Of a stretch of DNA of 64,000 bases, positions 51,674-59,995 are shown in pieces. The position numbers and the translations under genes are program-made. Position 1 is the first letter of the stretch, and every line of letters starts with the position of its first letter. The notes below the pieces were generated by a model, which saw only the letters and a program-made list of their open reading frames with translations, searched no databases and was not told the origin of the DNA. Source of the DNA: Myxococcus dinghuensis (GTDB lineage: Bacteria; Myxococcota; Myxococcia; Myxococcales; Myxococcaceae); NCBI RefSeq assembly GCF_024198235.1, contig NZ_JAKCFB010000030.1, forward strand, positions 1-64,000. The letters are read 5' to 3'.

Positions 51674-53524
51674 ATGGCTCCACCGAACCCGAAGCGCCCG
51701 CCCCGCCCTCCCCGTCCCCCGGGCACGCCGGCGCCGAAGGATTCGGACGTGGAGCTCCCGTTCGACGACGACGAGGTGGCGCCGCTCCAGGCGGACGACC
51801 CGCGCCCCCAGCGCGTGCCGCAGTTCCCGGCGGGCTCGCGCAAGAAGTCCCGCCAGGGCAGCGGGCGGGGGCGGGACCGGGACCGGGAGCTGTCCCCGAA
51901 GTTCGAGTGGGGCCGGGAGTATTCGAATCCAGGACATCCCCCGGCCTTCGTGTACGTGGAGCGGGGACCGGGCGCCGGCCAGCTCGTGCCGGTGCAGCAG
52001 GGCCCGCTGGTGCTGGGGCGCTCCTCGTCGTCGGACCTGCGGCTGCAACACCCGTCCATCAGCCGGCGGCATGCGCAGCTCACCCGCCAGGGCGATGACT
52101 TCTTCCTGAAGGACCTGGGCAGCCAGAACGGCACGTTCATCAACCGCGTCCGCGTCACCGCCGAGGTGCAGGTGATGCCCGGTGACGAGATTTCGCTCGG
52201 CAACGCGGTGCTGCGCCTGCGCGGGCCCGGCACCCCGTCCGCCACCAACATCCCCGCGCCCGCCCCCGCCGCCGTCCTCGAGCCCGCGCCCCGCCGCCCG
52301 CGGATGAACCGGCTGACGGTCGCGCTCGTCGCCGCGGGGCTGGGGTCGACCGCCGCCGCCCTGTTCACCGTGCTCGTGGTGGGGCTCGCCTCGAACGACA
52401 ACGGCTCCGGCGCGCAGGCGCGCGAGGAGGCCTTCGCCCCCGTGGAGCAGAACGGCGCGCCCCTGCTCGTCGACGCGCCCCCCAGCCGAGGCCCCGGGGG
52501 CGCCAGGAGCGCCCCCGCGACGACGGAGGAGCCCGCTGGTGTCGTGACGTCCCCGGGCGTGCGGGACACGGCGACGGAGAACCGCCCCCCGCGCACCGCC
52601 ACCCCGAAGGGCTCCGACACGAACGAGGTCGCGAGCGGTTCGCCCGCCACGAGGGAGCCCGCCCCCGGAAGCAGGAGCCGGGTGGCCCCCGTCGGCATGA
52701 GCGCGCGGGACATCGCGTCCGGCCGGGTCGGGCCCCCGCCCTCGGGCGCGCCCGACATGCCCCCGTCCTCCAACCCCACCACGCCCTCCCTGAACGCGGC
52801 GGACATCGCGGCGGGGCGAGGCGGCACGGGGACGGGCGTTTCGCGCGGCGCCCCCACGATGAGCGCGGCGGACATCGCGGCGGGTCGCGGCGTCGCCAGC
52901 GGCGGTCGCACCAGCACGCCTTCCCTGAACGCGGCGGACATCGCCTCGGGCGCCACCGGGTCGAAGACCCAGTCCCCCCCCGTCAGCCGGCCCGTCGAGT
53001 CCTCCACGGGGGCCCGCGACGTCGCCATGGGCGGCACGCGCGCCGAACCCAATCTCGCGTCGAAGCCCGTCGCCGCCCCCATGCAGACGGCGGAGGTCCG
53101 CCCCGCGGTCGAGCCCGGAACCGAGGCGGACGTCTTGCGCCGCTACGAGACGGGCGACGTGACGGGAGCGGTGGAGATGGCGCGCGTCTCGAAGCTCCCC
53201 GCCCTGCAGGCGCAGTTGCAGCGCGTCGAAGCCTCCCAGTCGGAGGCGCGCAAGGCGGTCGCCAAGGGGGACCTGCCGCGCGCCATCGCCCAGCTCACCA
53301 CCGCCGTCGCCGTGGACCAGGAGCTGTCCCATGGCTGGGGCACCCAGGGTCCCCGGCTCCGAAAGCAGCTCGGAGACCTGCACGTGCAGGTGGGCGTCGA
53401 GGCGATGAAGACGGGGGATCGCGACGCGGCTCGCACCGCGTTCAACCAGGCGCTCCAACACGACTCGGGCAACCTGAAGGCCCGTGAAGGCCTCAGGCGG
53501 CTCTCCGCCGGATCAGCCCCTTGA
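51674..53524 (+). CDS. FHA domain protein with repeated ADIAxG peptide and TPR-like tail
   Basis: A 616-residue protein, mostly cytosolic and then periplasmic, or the reverse. The N-terminal 95 residues are charged and disordered. The FHA domain spans about 95-180: GPLVLGRSSSSDLRLQ, SISRRHAQL, and DLGSQNGTFIN carry the phosphothreonine-binding residues. A hydrophobic segment near 215-240 (VALVAAGLGSTAAALFTVLV) crosses the membrane. Residues 342-454 hold five copies of a short peptide, core ADIAxG, in a disordered Pro/Ser/Gly linker. The C-terminal 150 residues look TPR-like. FHA proteins read Ser/Thr kinase output, common in myxobacteria. The last 32 nt overlap the convergent gene. Confidence 0.85.
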   Translation: MAPPNPKRPPRPPRPPGTPAPKDSDVELPFDDDEVAPLQADDPRPQRVPQFPAGSRKKSRQGSGRGRDRDRELSPKFEWGREYSNPGHPPAFVYVERGPGAGQLVPVQQGPLVLGRSSSSDLRLQHPSISRRHAQLTRQGDDFFLKDLGSQNGTFINRVRVTAEVQVMPGDEISLGNAVLRLRGPGTPSATNIPAPAPAAVLEPAPRRPRMNRLTVALVAAGLGSTAAALFTVLVVGLASNDNGSGAQAREEAFAPVEQNGAPLLVDAPPSRGPGGARSAPATTEEPAGVVTSPGVRDTATENRPPRTATPKGSDTNEVASGSPATREPAPGSRSRVAPVGMSARDIASGRVGPPPSGAPDMPPSSNPTTPSLNAADIAAGRGGTGTGVSRGAPTMSAADIAAGRGVASGGRTSTPSLNAADIASGATGSKTQSPPVSRPVESSTGARDVAMGGTRAEPNLASKPVAAPMQTAEVRPAVEPGTEADVLRRYETGDVTGAVEMARVSKLPALQAQLQRVEASQSEARKAVAKGDLPRAIAQLTTAVAVDQELSHGWGTQGPRLRKQLGDLHVQVGVEAMKTGDRDAARTAFNQALQHDSGNLKAREGLRRLSAGSAP

Positions 53525-54149
53525 AGAGCAGCACCCCGTTCAGGGCGATGAAGGCGAGCAGGCCGAGCGCCACCAGCACCAGGCCCCAGTCCTCCGCGGG
53601 GCGCTCTCCCTCCACGAGCAGCCACAGACGTCCGGCCCTGGGCTGCACCTCCCCCATGCCGCGGAGCATCGCCAGCGCCTCCCGGTAACGCGGCGCCTCC
53701 TCCTCCGACAGGAGTCGCCCCCGTATGGCGAAGGGGGTGGCGTCCGGAGGGGGCGGCGGCCGTCCCGGAACCCAGTCCTCGCCGGGCAGCGCGCGGCGCC
53801 GCACGACGAACGGCGACTCACGCAGCCCCACGAGCACGAACAGGCCCGAGGAATCCCGCTCATAGGCACCTCGCGACGTGGGCAGGCCGTGCACCTGCGC
53901 GTAGCGATTGGAGGCGAGCGCCTCGAGGCGGTAGTCCCCTTCCGCGCCCAGCGTCAGCGGATCACCGGACGAGAAGAAGTACGCGACGTCCCGCCGCACC
54001 ATGCCCAGCAGGACGAGGGCCACGGCGATGGCCAGGGTCGCCGCCAGGGGCCGCACCCCCACACGGCGGCGCGCCAACCGGGACTCCAGCTCTGCGATGC
54101 GCCGCTCGCGCTCCTCACGCGCGGACTCGAGGGAGACAGGCTCGTTCAT
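53493..54149 (-). CDS. Membrane protein of unknown function
   Basis: A 218-residue protein with two hydrophobic segments, one near residues 34-51 (ATLAIAVALVLLGMV) and one near the C-terminus (LVLVALGLLAFIALNGVLLF), with a soluble middle domain. The N-terminal 30 residues are charged and helical. I start it at ATG 54149; an earlier frame reaches 54203. It ends inside the FHA gene (32-nt convergent overlap). No family is recognised. Placement between the FHA and cdnL genes may be accidental. Confidence 0.75.
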   Translation of the reverse strand: MNEPVSLESAREERERRIAELESRLARRRVGVRPLAATLAIAVALVLLGMVRRDVAYFFSSGDPLTLGAEGDYRLEALASNRYAQVHGLPTSRGAYERDSSGLFVLVGLRESPFVVRRRALPGEDWVPGRPPPPPDATPFAIRGRLLSEEEAPRYREALAMLRGMGEVQPRAGRLWLLVEGERPAEDWGLVLVALGLLAFIALNGVLLFKGLIRRRAA

Positions 54150-54230
54150 GAAGGGGCTTGGAAAGACGATGCCCCGAGTCCCCTCGAAGGGAACCCGGGG
54201 CACGGGAGTCTCGGGCGAGGCCCGCGATGC

Positions 54231-54725
54231 TCAGGCGAGGTTGAAGATCTTCTTCAGGTCCGACTCGATCTCTTCCTCGGAGCAGTCCTTCGCCAGCGAC
54301 AACTCCTTGATCAGCAGGGAGCGCGCGGTGTCGAGCATCTTCCGCTCGCCGAAGGACAGGTCCTTGTCGCCCTTGAGGAGGTACAGGTCGCGAAGCACCT
54401 CGGCGATCTCGAAGACGGAGCCCGTCTTGATCTTCTCCATGTACTCCCGGTAGCGCCGGTTCCAGGTCGTGGAGTCGACCGAGATGTCCTTCTCCTTGAG
54501 GATGGAATAGACCTGCTTGACGTCCTCCTCGCTGATGATCTCCCGGAGGCCGACCGACCCGACCTTGTTGATCGGGATCATGATCCGCATCCCGTTCTCC
54601 AGGATGCGCAGCACGTAGAACGACTGGCGCTGCCCGGCCACCTCGGTGTGCTCGATACCCATCACCTCACCGACGCCCTGGCCTGGATAAACCGCCTTGT
54701 CACCAGTCTTGAAGCTGGTCTGCAC
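54231..54725 (-). CDS. cdnL: CdnL, CarD-family transcription factor
   Basis: A 164-residue RNA polymerase-binding factor that stabilises open complexes at sigma-A promoters, including rRNA promoters. It starts at GTG 54725, preceded by AAGGAGG, and reads MQTSFKTGDKAVYPGQGVGE, as in Myxococcus xanthus CdnL, where the gene is essential. The N-terminal Tudor-like domain binds the RNAP beta subunit; the C-terminal helical domain has the conserved Trp in STTWNRRYREYM for DNA contact. Length equals the known protein exactly. It is divergent from comEC over 170 nt. The recall of near-identity to M. xanthus is from memory, not an alignment. Confidence 0.97.
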   Translation of the reverse strand: MQTSFKTGDKAVYPGQGVGEVMGIEHTEVAGQRQSFYVLRILENGMRIMIPINKVGSVGLREIISEEDVKQVYSILKEKDISVDSTTWNRRYREYMEKIKTGSVFEIAEVLRDLYLLKGDKDLSFGERKMLDTARSLLIKELSLAKDCSEEEIESDLKKIFNLA

Positions 54726-54895
54726 TAACTGCCTCCTTGAAAGACGCTCCCGGCCTTCCAAACAAACGCCGGGCACAACTACCACAAACCACATGCGCGG
54801 GCAACGATAACGCCTTGACCACCCAGGACGCGCCCGACTACGTTGTCGGTTTTCGTACGCGGTATCGCGGAGTGTGCGAGCCGGCGTGACGGACG

Positions 54896-57445
54896 GTGTT
54901 GGGTGGGGTGGGCGTGGATCGTTACGCGTGGCGCGACCTGGGGACGCGTCCCCTTTTCTTTCCCTCGTTGAGCTTGCTGCTGGGCGCTCTCTGGCTTCCA
55001 GGAACGAGCAGCTCCACTTCGCTATTTCTGGTCTGCGGGGTTTTCCTGGGAGTGGCCGGCTTGGCGCTCGCCCGCCTGCCTGGTGCGCATCTGGCGGTGC
55101 TCGCGGCGCTGGGTCTGGCTGGTGCGGGGTTGGCGGCCTGGGAGGCGCGGGTGGAGGTGCCCCCGGAGCTGGCCGCTGGTGGTGACGTGGTGATCGAGGG
55201 TGACGTCGAGCGGGTGGATCCGTTCGACGACGTGGTGCGGATCCGCCTGGCGGTGGCGAGCGCGGGCCCGGATGCACGGACGCAGCGGCCGGTGCGCTTC
55301 CGGGCGACCCTCTCGCTGCGGGGTGGAGGAGCCCCGCCCCTGCCCGGGCAGCGCGTGCGGGCCACGACGCGGCTGGCGCCGGACGTGCCCGCGGCCAATC
55401 CCGGCGAGAAGGACTTCACGCCCGCGCGACGACGCCAGGGCATCGTCTTCAACGGCAGCGTGAGTGCGGGCAAGGCCCTGGTCCTTTTGCCCGCACCGAC
55501 GTGGCGGCGCGTGCTCGAGGCGATGCGCGAGCGGCTGGCGGTGGCGGTGCGCGCCGTGGCGCCGACACCCGACGCCGCGGCGCTGTTCCTCACGCTGGCC
55601 GCGGGGCAGCGCGCGGCGCTGGACGCGAGCTGGGAGGAGGCCTTCTCTCGCTCGGGGCTCGCGCACGTGCTGAGCGTCAGCGGCCTGCACGTCGCGGCGC
55701 TGGCGCTGATGACCCTCGCCCTGCTGCGGCGCCTCCTGGTCCGCGCGGGCGCGCGGTGGCGGCAGTGGGATGCCCGGCGGGTGGCGGCTCCGGCGGCGGT
55801 GCCCTTCGTCTGGGCCTACGTCCTGTTCACCGGCAACCAGCCACCGGCGGTGCGCTCGGCGGTGATGGCGACGGTGGTGCTGCTGGGGCTGTGCCTGTGG
55901 CGACGCGCGGACGGGTTGAACAGCCTCGCCACCGCGGCGGTGGCGATGGTGGCGTGGGCGCCCTCCAGCGTGGAGGACCTGTCGTTGCGGCTGTCGTTCC
56001 TCGCGGTGTTGGGGCTCGTGCTGCTGGTGCCGCCGATGCGCGCCGCCCTTCCGCTCCCTCCTCCCGACCCGAGCGAGCCCCGGCGCTGGGTGCGCGTGCT
56101 CGCGCAGGCGCGAGAGACGGTGGCCCAGACGCTCTGCGCGAGCGCGGCGGCCACGCTGTCCGGGCTGCCCATCGCGGCGGCGGCCTTCGGGCGGGTGAGC
56201 CTCGCGGGCCTCCTCTCCAACGTCGTCGCCCTGCCACTGTGCGGCCTGCTCACCGGACTGGCCGCGGGAGGCGCCGCGCTGTTCGTGGTGTCGCCCTGGT
56301 TGGCCACCCCGGTGCTGTGGGCGGGGGCCTGGGCTTCGCGGGTGTTGCTGTGGCTGACCGAGTTCTTCGCCGCCGCGCCGCTGGCGTCCGTGGAGGTCAC
56401 GCCGCTGGGTGGCTGGGCGGCGCCGTACGCGGTGGGACTGCTGACGTGGGCGCTCGGAACGGGGCGGTGGCGCTGGGCGGGCGCGCTCGTCCCCCTCGCG
56501 CTCGTCGGCGCCACGCTCACGCCCTGGCTGCGGCCGGAGCCCGGGCTGCGCGTGACGTTCCTGTCCGTGGGCCAGGGCGACGCGGTGGTGTTGAGCTCGC
56601 GTGGCCATCACGCGCTGGTGGATGGGGGCGGCGCGCCCGGAGGCACGGACACCGGGGCCCGCTACGTCGTCCCCTTCCTGCGGCACCAGGGCGCCTCCCG
56701 GCTGGACCTCGCGGTGTTGTCACATCCGCATCCGGACCATGCGCTGGGCCTCGTCTCGACGCTGGCCCAGGTGCCCACCGAGCGGCTGTGGCTGCCCGCG
56801 GGCGACGAGGGAGGTCCGCTGTCCCGGCAGGTCGTCGCCGCCGCGCGCGACGCACACGTGGAGGAGGTCGAGGACGGCCACCCTCCCCTCGCGCTGGGCG
56901 AGGCGACGTTGGAGGTGCTCGGTCCACCGGGGCTGCCCGAGCGCGAGCTGCTCGAGGGCGTGAACGACCGGAGCATCGTGCTGCGCGTGCGCCACGGAGA
57001 CGTCACGCTGCTGCTCCCCGGGGACGTGGAGGCGGACGCGGAGGCGGAGCTGGCTCCCAGGCTCGGGGCGGTGACGGTGATGAAGGCCCCACACCACGGC
57101 TCGCGCACGTCGTCCACGCCGGCCCTGCTGGAGGAGACGCGCCCCCGGCACGTCATCTTCTGCGTGGGACGGCGCAACCGCTTCGGCTTCCCCCACCCGG
57201 AGGTGGAGGCCCGCTACCGGGCCCAGGGCAGCGAGTGTTGGAGAACGGACGTGGACGGGGCCGTCACCGTCGAGAGTGACGGGCGGGATGTCCGGCTGGT
57301 TCCCCACCTGGCGCGCGAGCCTCCACCCGAGGTCCCCCGGGTTGCGGCGGACGCGGAGCGGTCCCAGGTTCGTGCCGATGATTCCCGAGGACATCGACCT
57401 GCGTCAGCTCACGGCGGACCTGAAGGACGCCCTCGGCCCTGGTGA
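54896..57445 (+). CDS. comEC: ComEC/Rec2 family DNA uptake channel protein
   Basis: An 849-residue polytopic protein of the ComEC family. Several GTG/TTG starts are possible (54896, 54899, 54908, 54914); I use the most upstream, and 54914 is equally plausible. N-terminal hydrophobic helices lead to an OB-like DUF4131 region, then the Competence domain with SVSGLHVAALALM, about residues 255-500. The C-terminal metallo-beta-lactamase domain has FLSVGQGDAVV, LSHPHPDHALG and APHHGSRTS. It imports single-stranded DNA across the inner membrane in transformable bacteria. The last part overlaps the next gene by 68 nt. I see no other competence genes here. Confidence 0.92.
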   Translation: MLGGVGVDRYAWRDLGTRPLFFPSLSLLLGALWLPGTSSSTSLFLVCGVFLGVAGLALARLPGAHLAVLAALGLAGAGLAAWEARVEVPPELAAGGDVVIEGDVERVDPFDDVVRIRLAVASAGPDARTQRPVRFRATLSLRGGGAPPLPGQRVRATTRLAPDVPAANPGEKDFTPARRRQGIVFNGSVSAGKALVLLPAPTWRRVLEAMRERLAVAVRAVAPTPDAAALFLTLAAGQRAALDASWEEAFSRSGLAHVLSVSGLHVAALALMTLALLRRLLVRAGARWRQWDARRVAAPAAVPFVWAYVLFTGNQPPAVRSAVMATVVLLGLCLWRRADGLNSLATAAVAMVAWAPSSVEDLSLRLSFLAVLGLVLLVPPMRAALPLPPPDPSEPRRWVRVLAQARETVAQTLCASAAATLSGLPIAAAAFGRVSLAGLLSNVVALPLCGLLTGLAAGGAALFVVSPWLATPVLWAGAWASRVLLWLTEFFAAAPLASVEVTPLGGWAAPYAVGLLTWALGTGRWRWAGALVPLALVGATLTPWLRPEPGLRVTFLSVGQGDAVVLSSRGHHALVDGGGAPGGTDTGARYVVPFLRHQGASRLDLAVLSHPHPDHALGLVSTLAQVPTERLWLPAGDEGGPLSRQVVAAARDAHVEEVEDGHPPLALGEATLEVLGPPGLPERELLEGVNDRSIVLRVRHGDVTLLLPGDVEADAEAELAPRLGAVTVMKAPHHGSRTSSTPALLEETRPRHVIFCVGRRNRFGFPHPEVEARYRAQGSECWRTDVDGAVTVESDGRDVRLVPHLAREPPPEVPRVAADAERSQVRADDSRGHRPASAHGGPEGRPRPW

Positions 57446-57632
57446 GCCGGTGGGCTACTTGCGTGGCAAGTCCGTGATGCGCGACCTGCTCGTGGACATG
57501 AAGGGCTTCTCCCAGCAGGAGGCGGAGGAGCTCATCGACACGATGGAGCTCCAGGGCTTCTTGCGCTTCCTGGGTGACCCCACCGAGCGCTCCGTGGCGG
57601 ACGCGCAGTGGGACATCACGCCGCACGCCTGA
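57378..57632 (+). CDS. Small hypothetical protein overlapping the comEC 3' end
   Basis: An 84-residue acidic soluble protein starting at ATG 57378, in a different frame from comEC and overlapping it by 68 nt; a GTG at 57372 is also possible. It is helical: MIPEDIDLRQLTADLKDAL, then SVMRDLLVDMKGFSQQEAEELID, then RFLGDPTERSVADAQW. It resembles other small helical proteins in myxobacteria, but I cannot name it. The overlap suggests translational coupling to comEC. Codon bias is normal. Confidence 0.7.
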   Translation: MIPEDIDLRQLTADLKDALGPGEPVGYLRGKSVMRDLLVDMKGFSQQEAEELIDTMELQGFLRFLGDPTERSVADAQWDITPHA

Positions 57633-57653
57633 GCGCGGCGGACGCGGCGCGGC

Positions 57654-58856
57654 TCACTCGAACGTCAGCCAGCCGAAGCGCGGCAGCGCGTGGAAGTCGC
57701 CGACGAAGAGCGGCGAGAACGACTGCCCCTCGACGTTGCGCCGGTCGAGGTGCTCCAGGCGGTACAGGTTGAAGCGCCACCGGTCTCCCGGGCGCGGCGG
57801 GATGTGCGGCACCTCGGCGAGCTTCGCGAAGGGGATGCGCATCTCCGCGGACCAGCCCTCGTCCTTGTCGGACGGGTCGTCCAGCGTGCCGCGGACCTTC
57901 ACCGCCGTCGTCATCCCCGAGTCCCACGACAGGTCCATGCCCTGCCGACGCGCGGGGAAGTAGGCGTCGAAGATGACGTTGTGCGGAGACACCTGGAGCT
58001 CGTTGTAGGTGCGCCCGTCCGCGTTCGCGTCGAGGAAGACCTCCACCACCTCCTGCTCGTAGATGGGGTCGTCGCGCTTGCGCAGCGTGCCCCAGATGTC
58101 CGGGTCCTCGCTGTCGAAGGCGACGTAGAGGAACTCGTCGTCGCGGACGATGCGCGCCTCGGTGCGCAGCCGGGGCTCGCGACCGTCGAAGCTGCCGCGC
58201 AGCACCACCGGCGTCGCGGACTTCCACGCCGCGTCGTCGAGGGCCCCATCGATGGTGGGCGCCTTGTCGACCCGGTGGACGACGTACTCGGGCAGCTCCG
58301 GCGCGGCGCCTCCCAGACGGGGCCCCTGCATGCGATGGCTGCCGTCGTGCGCGTTCGGGTCATCCACCGGGAGCCGGTCGTCCCCCCGCCAGAAGCCGAG
58401 CACCACGCGGGCGGGCACGCTCGGCATGGGCACGGAGTGCACATCCTCGATGACCTTGCCCACCGGCCAGGTCGCCAGCGGCGCCGCGCCGTCCTGCACC
58501 TCGTGGTCGGCGTTGACGAGCATGCCCCCGGAGGCGGCATCCACCACGTGGACGAAGAACCCGAAGCCCTGCGGCGGCGTGCTCCTCGCCTGGAAGTAGT
58601 GCGCCAGCCGGACCTGGGTGCCGGGCGCGGCCTGGGCCGGCGTCACCTTCGACCCCAGATACACCACGGAGCCGCCCGCGAACGTCGCGCCGCTGCGGAA
58701 GGTGAGGTCCGTCGGCGCGGCGTCCAGCATCCGGGCCTGCGCGGGCGCGGGAACGCTGGAGACCCGGGGCTTGGGCCCCGCCTGTTCGTCTCGACACGAG
58801 ACGGCGAGGCAGGAGAGCGTCAGCAGCGGAACGAGGACGGTGGCGGAGGTGCGCAT
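57654..58856 (-). CDS. Lipoprotein with CBM9-like carbohydrate-binding domain
   Basis: A 400-residue lipoprotein with MRTSATVLVPLLTLSCLAVSC and Cys21, starting at ATG 58856. Residues 45-180 form an unassigned beta-rich domain, and about 200-400 resemble the carbohydrate-binding family 9-like domain (PTIDGALDDAAWKSATPV, YVAFDSEDPDIWGTLRKRDDPIYEQEVVEVFLD). Such domains in lipoproteins bind sugars, often without catalysis. The C-terminal FVGDFHALPRFGWLTF is typical of the family. It is divergent from the DUF2071 gene, and a distant 11-bp inverted repeat lies in the shared region. Confidence 0.82.
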   Translation of the reverse strand: MRTSATVLVPLLTLSCLAVSCRDEQAGPKPRVSSVPAPAQARMLDAAPTDLTFRSGATFAGGSVVYLGSKVTPAQAAPGTQVRLAHYFQARSTPPQGFGFFVHVVDAASGGMLVNADHEVQDGAAPLATWPVGKVIEDVHSVPMPSVPARVVLGFWRGDDRLPVDDPNAHDGSHRMQGPRLGGAAPELPEYVVHRVDKAPTIDGALDDAAWKSATPVVLRGSFDGREPRLRTEARIVRDDEFLYVAFDSEDPDIWGTLRKRDDPIYEQEVVEVFLDANADGRTYNELQVSPHNVIFDAYFPARRQGMDLSWDSGMTTAVKVRGTLDDPSDKDEGWSAEMRIPFAKLAEVPHIPPRPGDRWRFNLYRLEHLDRRNVEGQSFSPLFVGDFHALPRFGWLTFE

Positions 58857-58882
58857 CGAGGCCGGGCATCCTAGCGGGCTTC

Positions 58883-58984
58883 CTCGGGATTGGGCCATGC
58901 GCGGCATCCCGCCCCCGGCCATCCCTCCGTCCGCCCGCGCCCTCGCCGGGGGTGCCGACGACGCCGGAGCGCGCCAATCCCGAG
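58883..58984. promoter_or_regulatory. Widely spaced 11-bp inverted repeat in a divergent promoter region
   Basis: CTCGGGATTGG (58883-58893) and CCAATCCCGAG (58974-58984) are exact reverse complements separated by 80 nt. They lie in the 237-nt region between the divergent CBM9-like and DUF2071 genes. Paired operators or DNA looping are possible; chance cannot be ruled out. Confidence 0.5.
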
Positions 58985-59093
58985 AGAAGCAGCAGCCACC
59001 GGCACAACCCCCGCTACCAAGTCCCTTAAGCCGAGTTTCCAGCGCCCGCTCGTAAGCCCGACGTGCCGCGCAAAGCCACGTTACGAACCCACC

Positions 59094-59864
59094 ATGCGCC
59101 CCTTCCTGACGGCGACGTGGCGGTACCTCGCGATGCTGAACTACGAGGTGGATCCAGAGGTGCTCAAGCCCCTGGTGCCCCGAGGCACCGAGCTCGACAC
59201 CTGGCAGGGCAAGACGTTCGCCAGCATGGTGGGCTTCCGCTTCCTCGACACGAAGGTGAAGGGGCTCGTCGTCCCGTTCCACCAGAACTTCGACGAGGTG
59301 AACCTCCGCTACTACGTGCGCTTCCGCGGGCCGGAGGGCTGGCGGCGCGGCGTCGCCTTCGTGCGCGAGCTGGTCCCCCGCCGGGCCATCGCCACCGTGG
59401 CGCGGGTCGTCTACAACGAGCCGTACCTCGCGCTGCCCATGCGCCACAGCGTGCGGATGGACGACGCGGAGAAGGGCGCACCCGGACAGGTGGAGTACGC
59501 GTGGAAGTTCGGAGGGCGGTGGCATTCCCTGTCGGCGCGCACGCGCGGCGCCCCCGCCTCGAGCACGGAGGGCTCCCAGGAAGAGTTCATCACCGAGCAC
59601 TACTGGGGCTACACGCCGCAGCGGGACGGCGGCTGCGCGGAGTACCGCGTGGAGCATCCCCGCTGGTCCGTCTGGCAGGTGGACGACATCGGCTTCGACT
59701 GCGACGTCGCGGGCCTCTACGGGGAGCGGTTCGCGCCGTTCCTCCGGGGGACGCCCGCCTCCGCGTTCGTCGCGGACGGCTCCACCGTCTCCGTGTACCC
59801 CGGCACGCGGCTCGTCCTCGACGGGCGCGCCCCCACCACACCGGACGTGTCTTCCGCGGCCTGA
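59094..59864 (+). CDS. DUF2071 (YqjF-like) family protein
   Basis: A 256-residue soluble protein of the DUF2071 family. It opens MRPFLTATWRYLAMLNYEVDPEVLKPLVPRG (key residues TATWRYLAMLNY), the usual start of this family, and continues FASMVGFRFLDTKVKG and LRYYVRFRGPEGWRRGVAFV, which belong to conserved strands. Relatives adopt a fold similar to acetoacetate decarboxylase, but activity is unclear. No signal is present. The ATG at 59094 gives the normal length. It is followed by the second FHA gene after 131 nt. Confidence 0.85.
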   Translation: MRPFLTATWRYLAMLNYEVDPEVLKPLVPRGTELDTWQGKTFASMVGFRFLDTKVKGLVVPFHQNFDEVNLRYYVRFRGPEGWRRGVAFVRELVPRRAIATVARVVYNEPYLALPMRHSVRMDDAEKGAPGQVEYAWKFGGRWHSLSARTRGAPASSTEGSQEEFITEHYWGYTPQRDGGCAEYRVEHPRWSVWQVDDIGFDCDVAGLYGERFAPFLRGTPASAFVADGSTVSVYPGTRLVLDGRAPTTPDVSSAA

Positions 59865-59995
59865 GGTTCCGTCCCGGGTAGGACGGCCGTCCCACGACCC
59901 GGATGGTCCGCTCGCGACCTGGGACACTCCGCCGGCATAACCGCGCGAAATGCGGTGTCCCACCGCGGGTCCGGGGGTTGCTCGCACGCGGGGGC

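Noticed and set aside
48226..52098. Plus-strand open frame of about 1290 codons across cysS and the M28 peptidase
   Set aside because: Antisense shadow: its composition is biased to Arg, Val, His and Leu, and the opposite strand encodes recognisable enzymes with intact motifs.
57300..57445. Frameshift at the ComEC C-terminus
   Set aside because: The unusual Arg/Pro-rich tail can be explained by the overlap with the next gene, and the metallo-beta-lactamase domain is complete before it.
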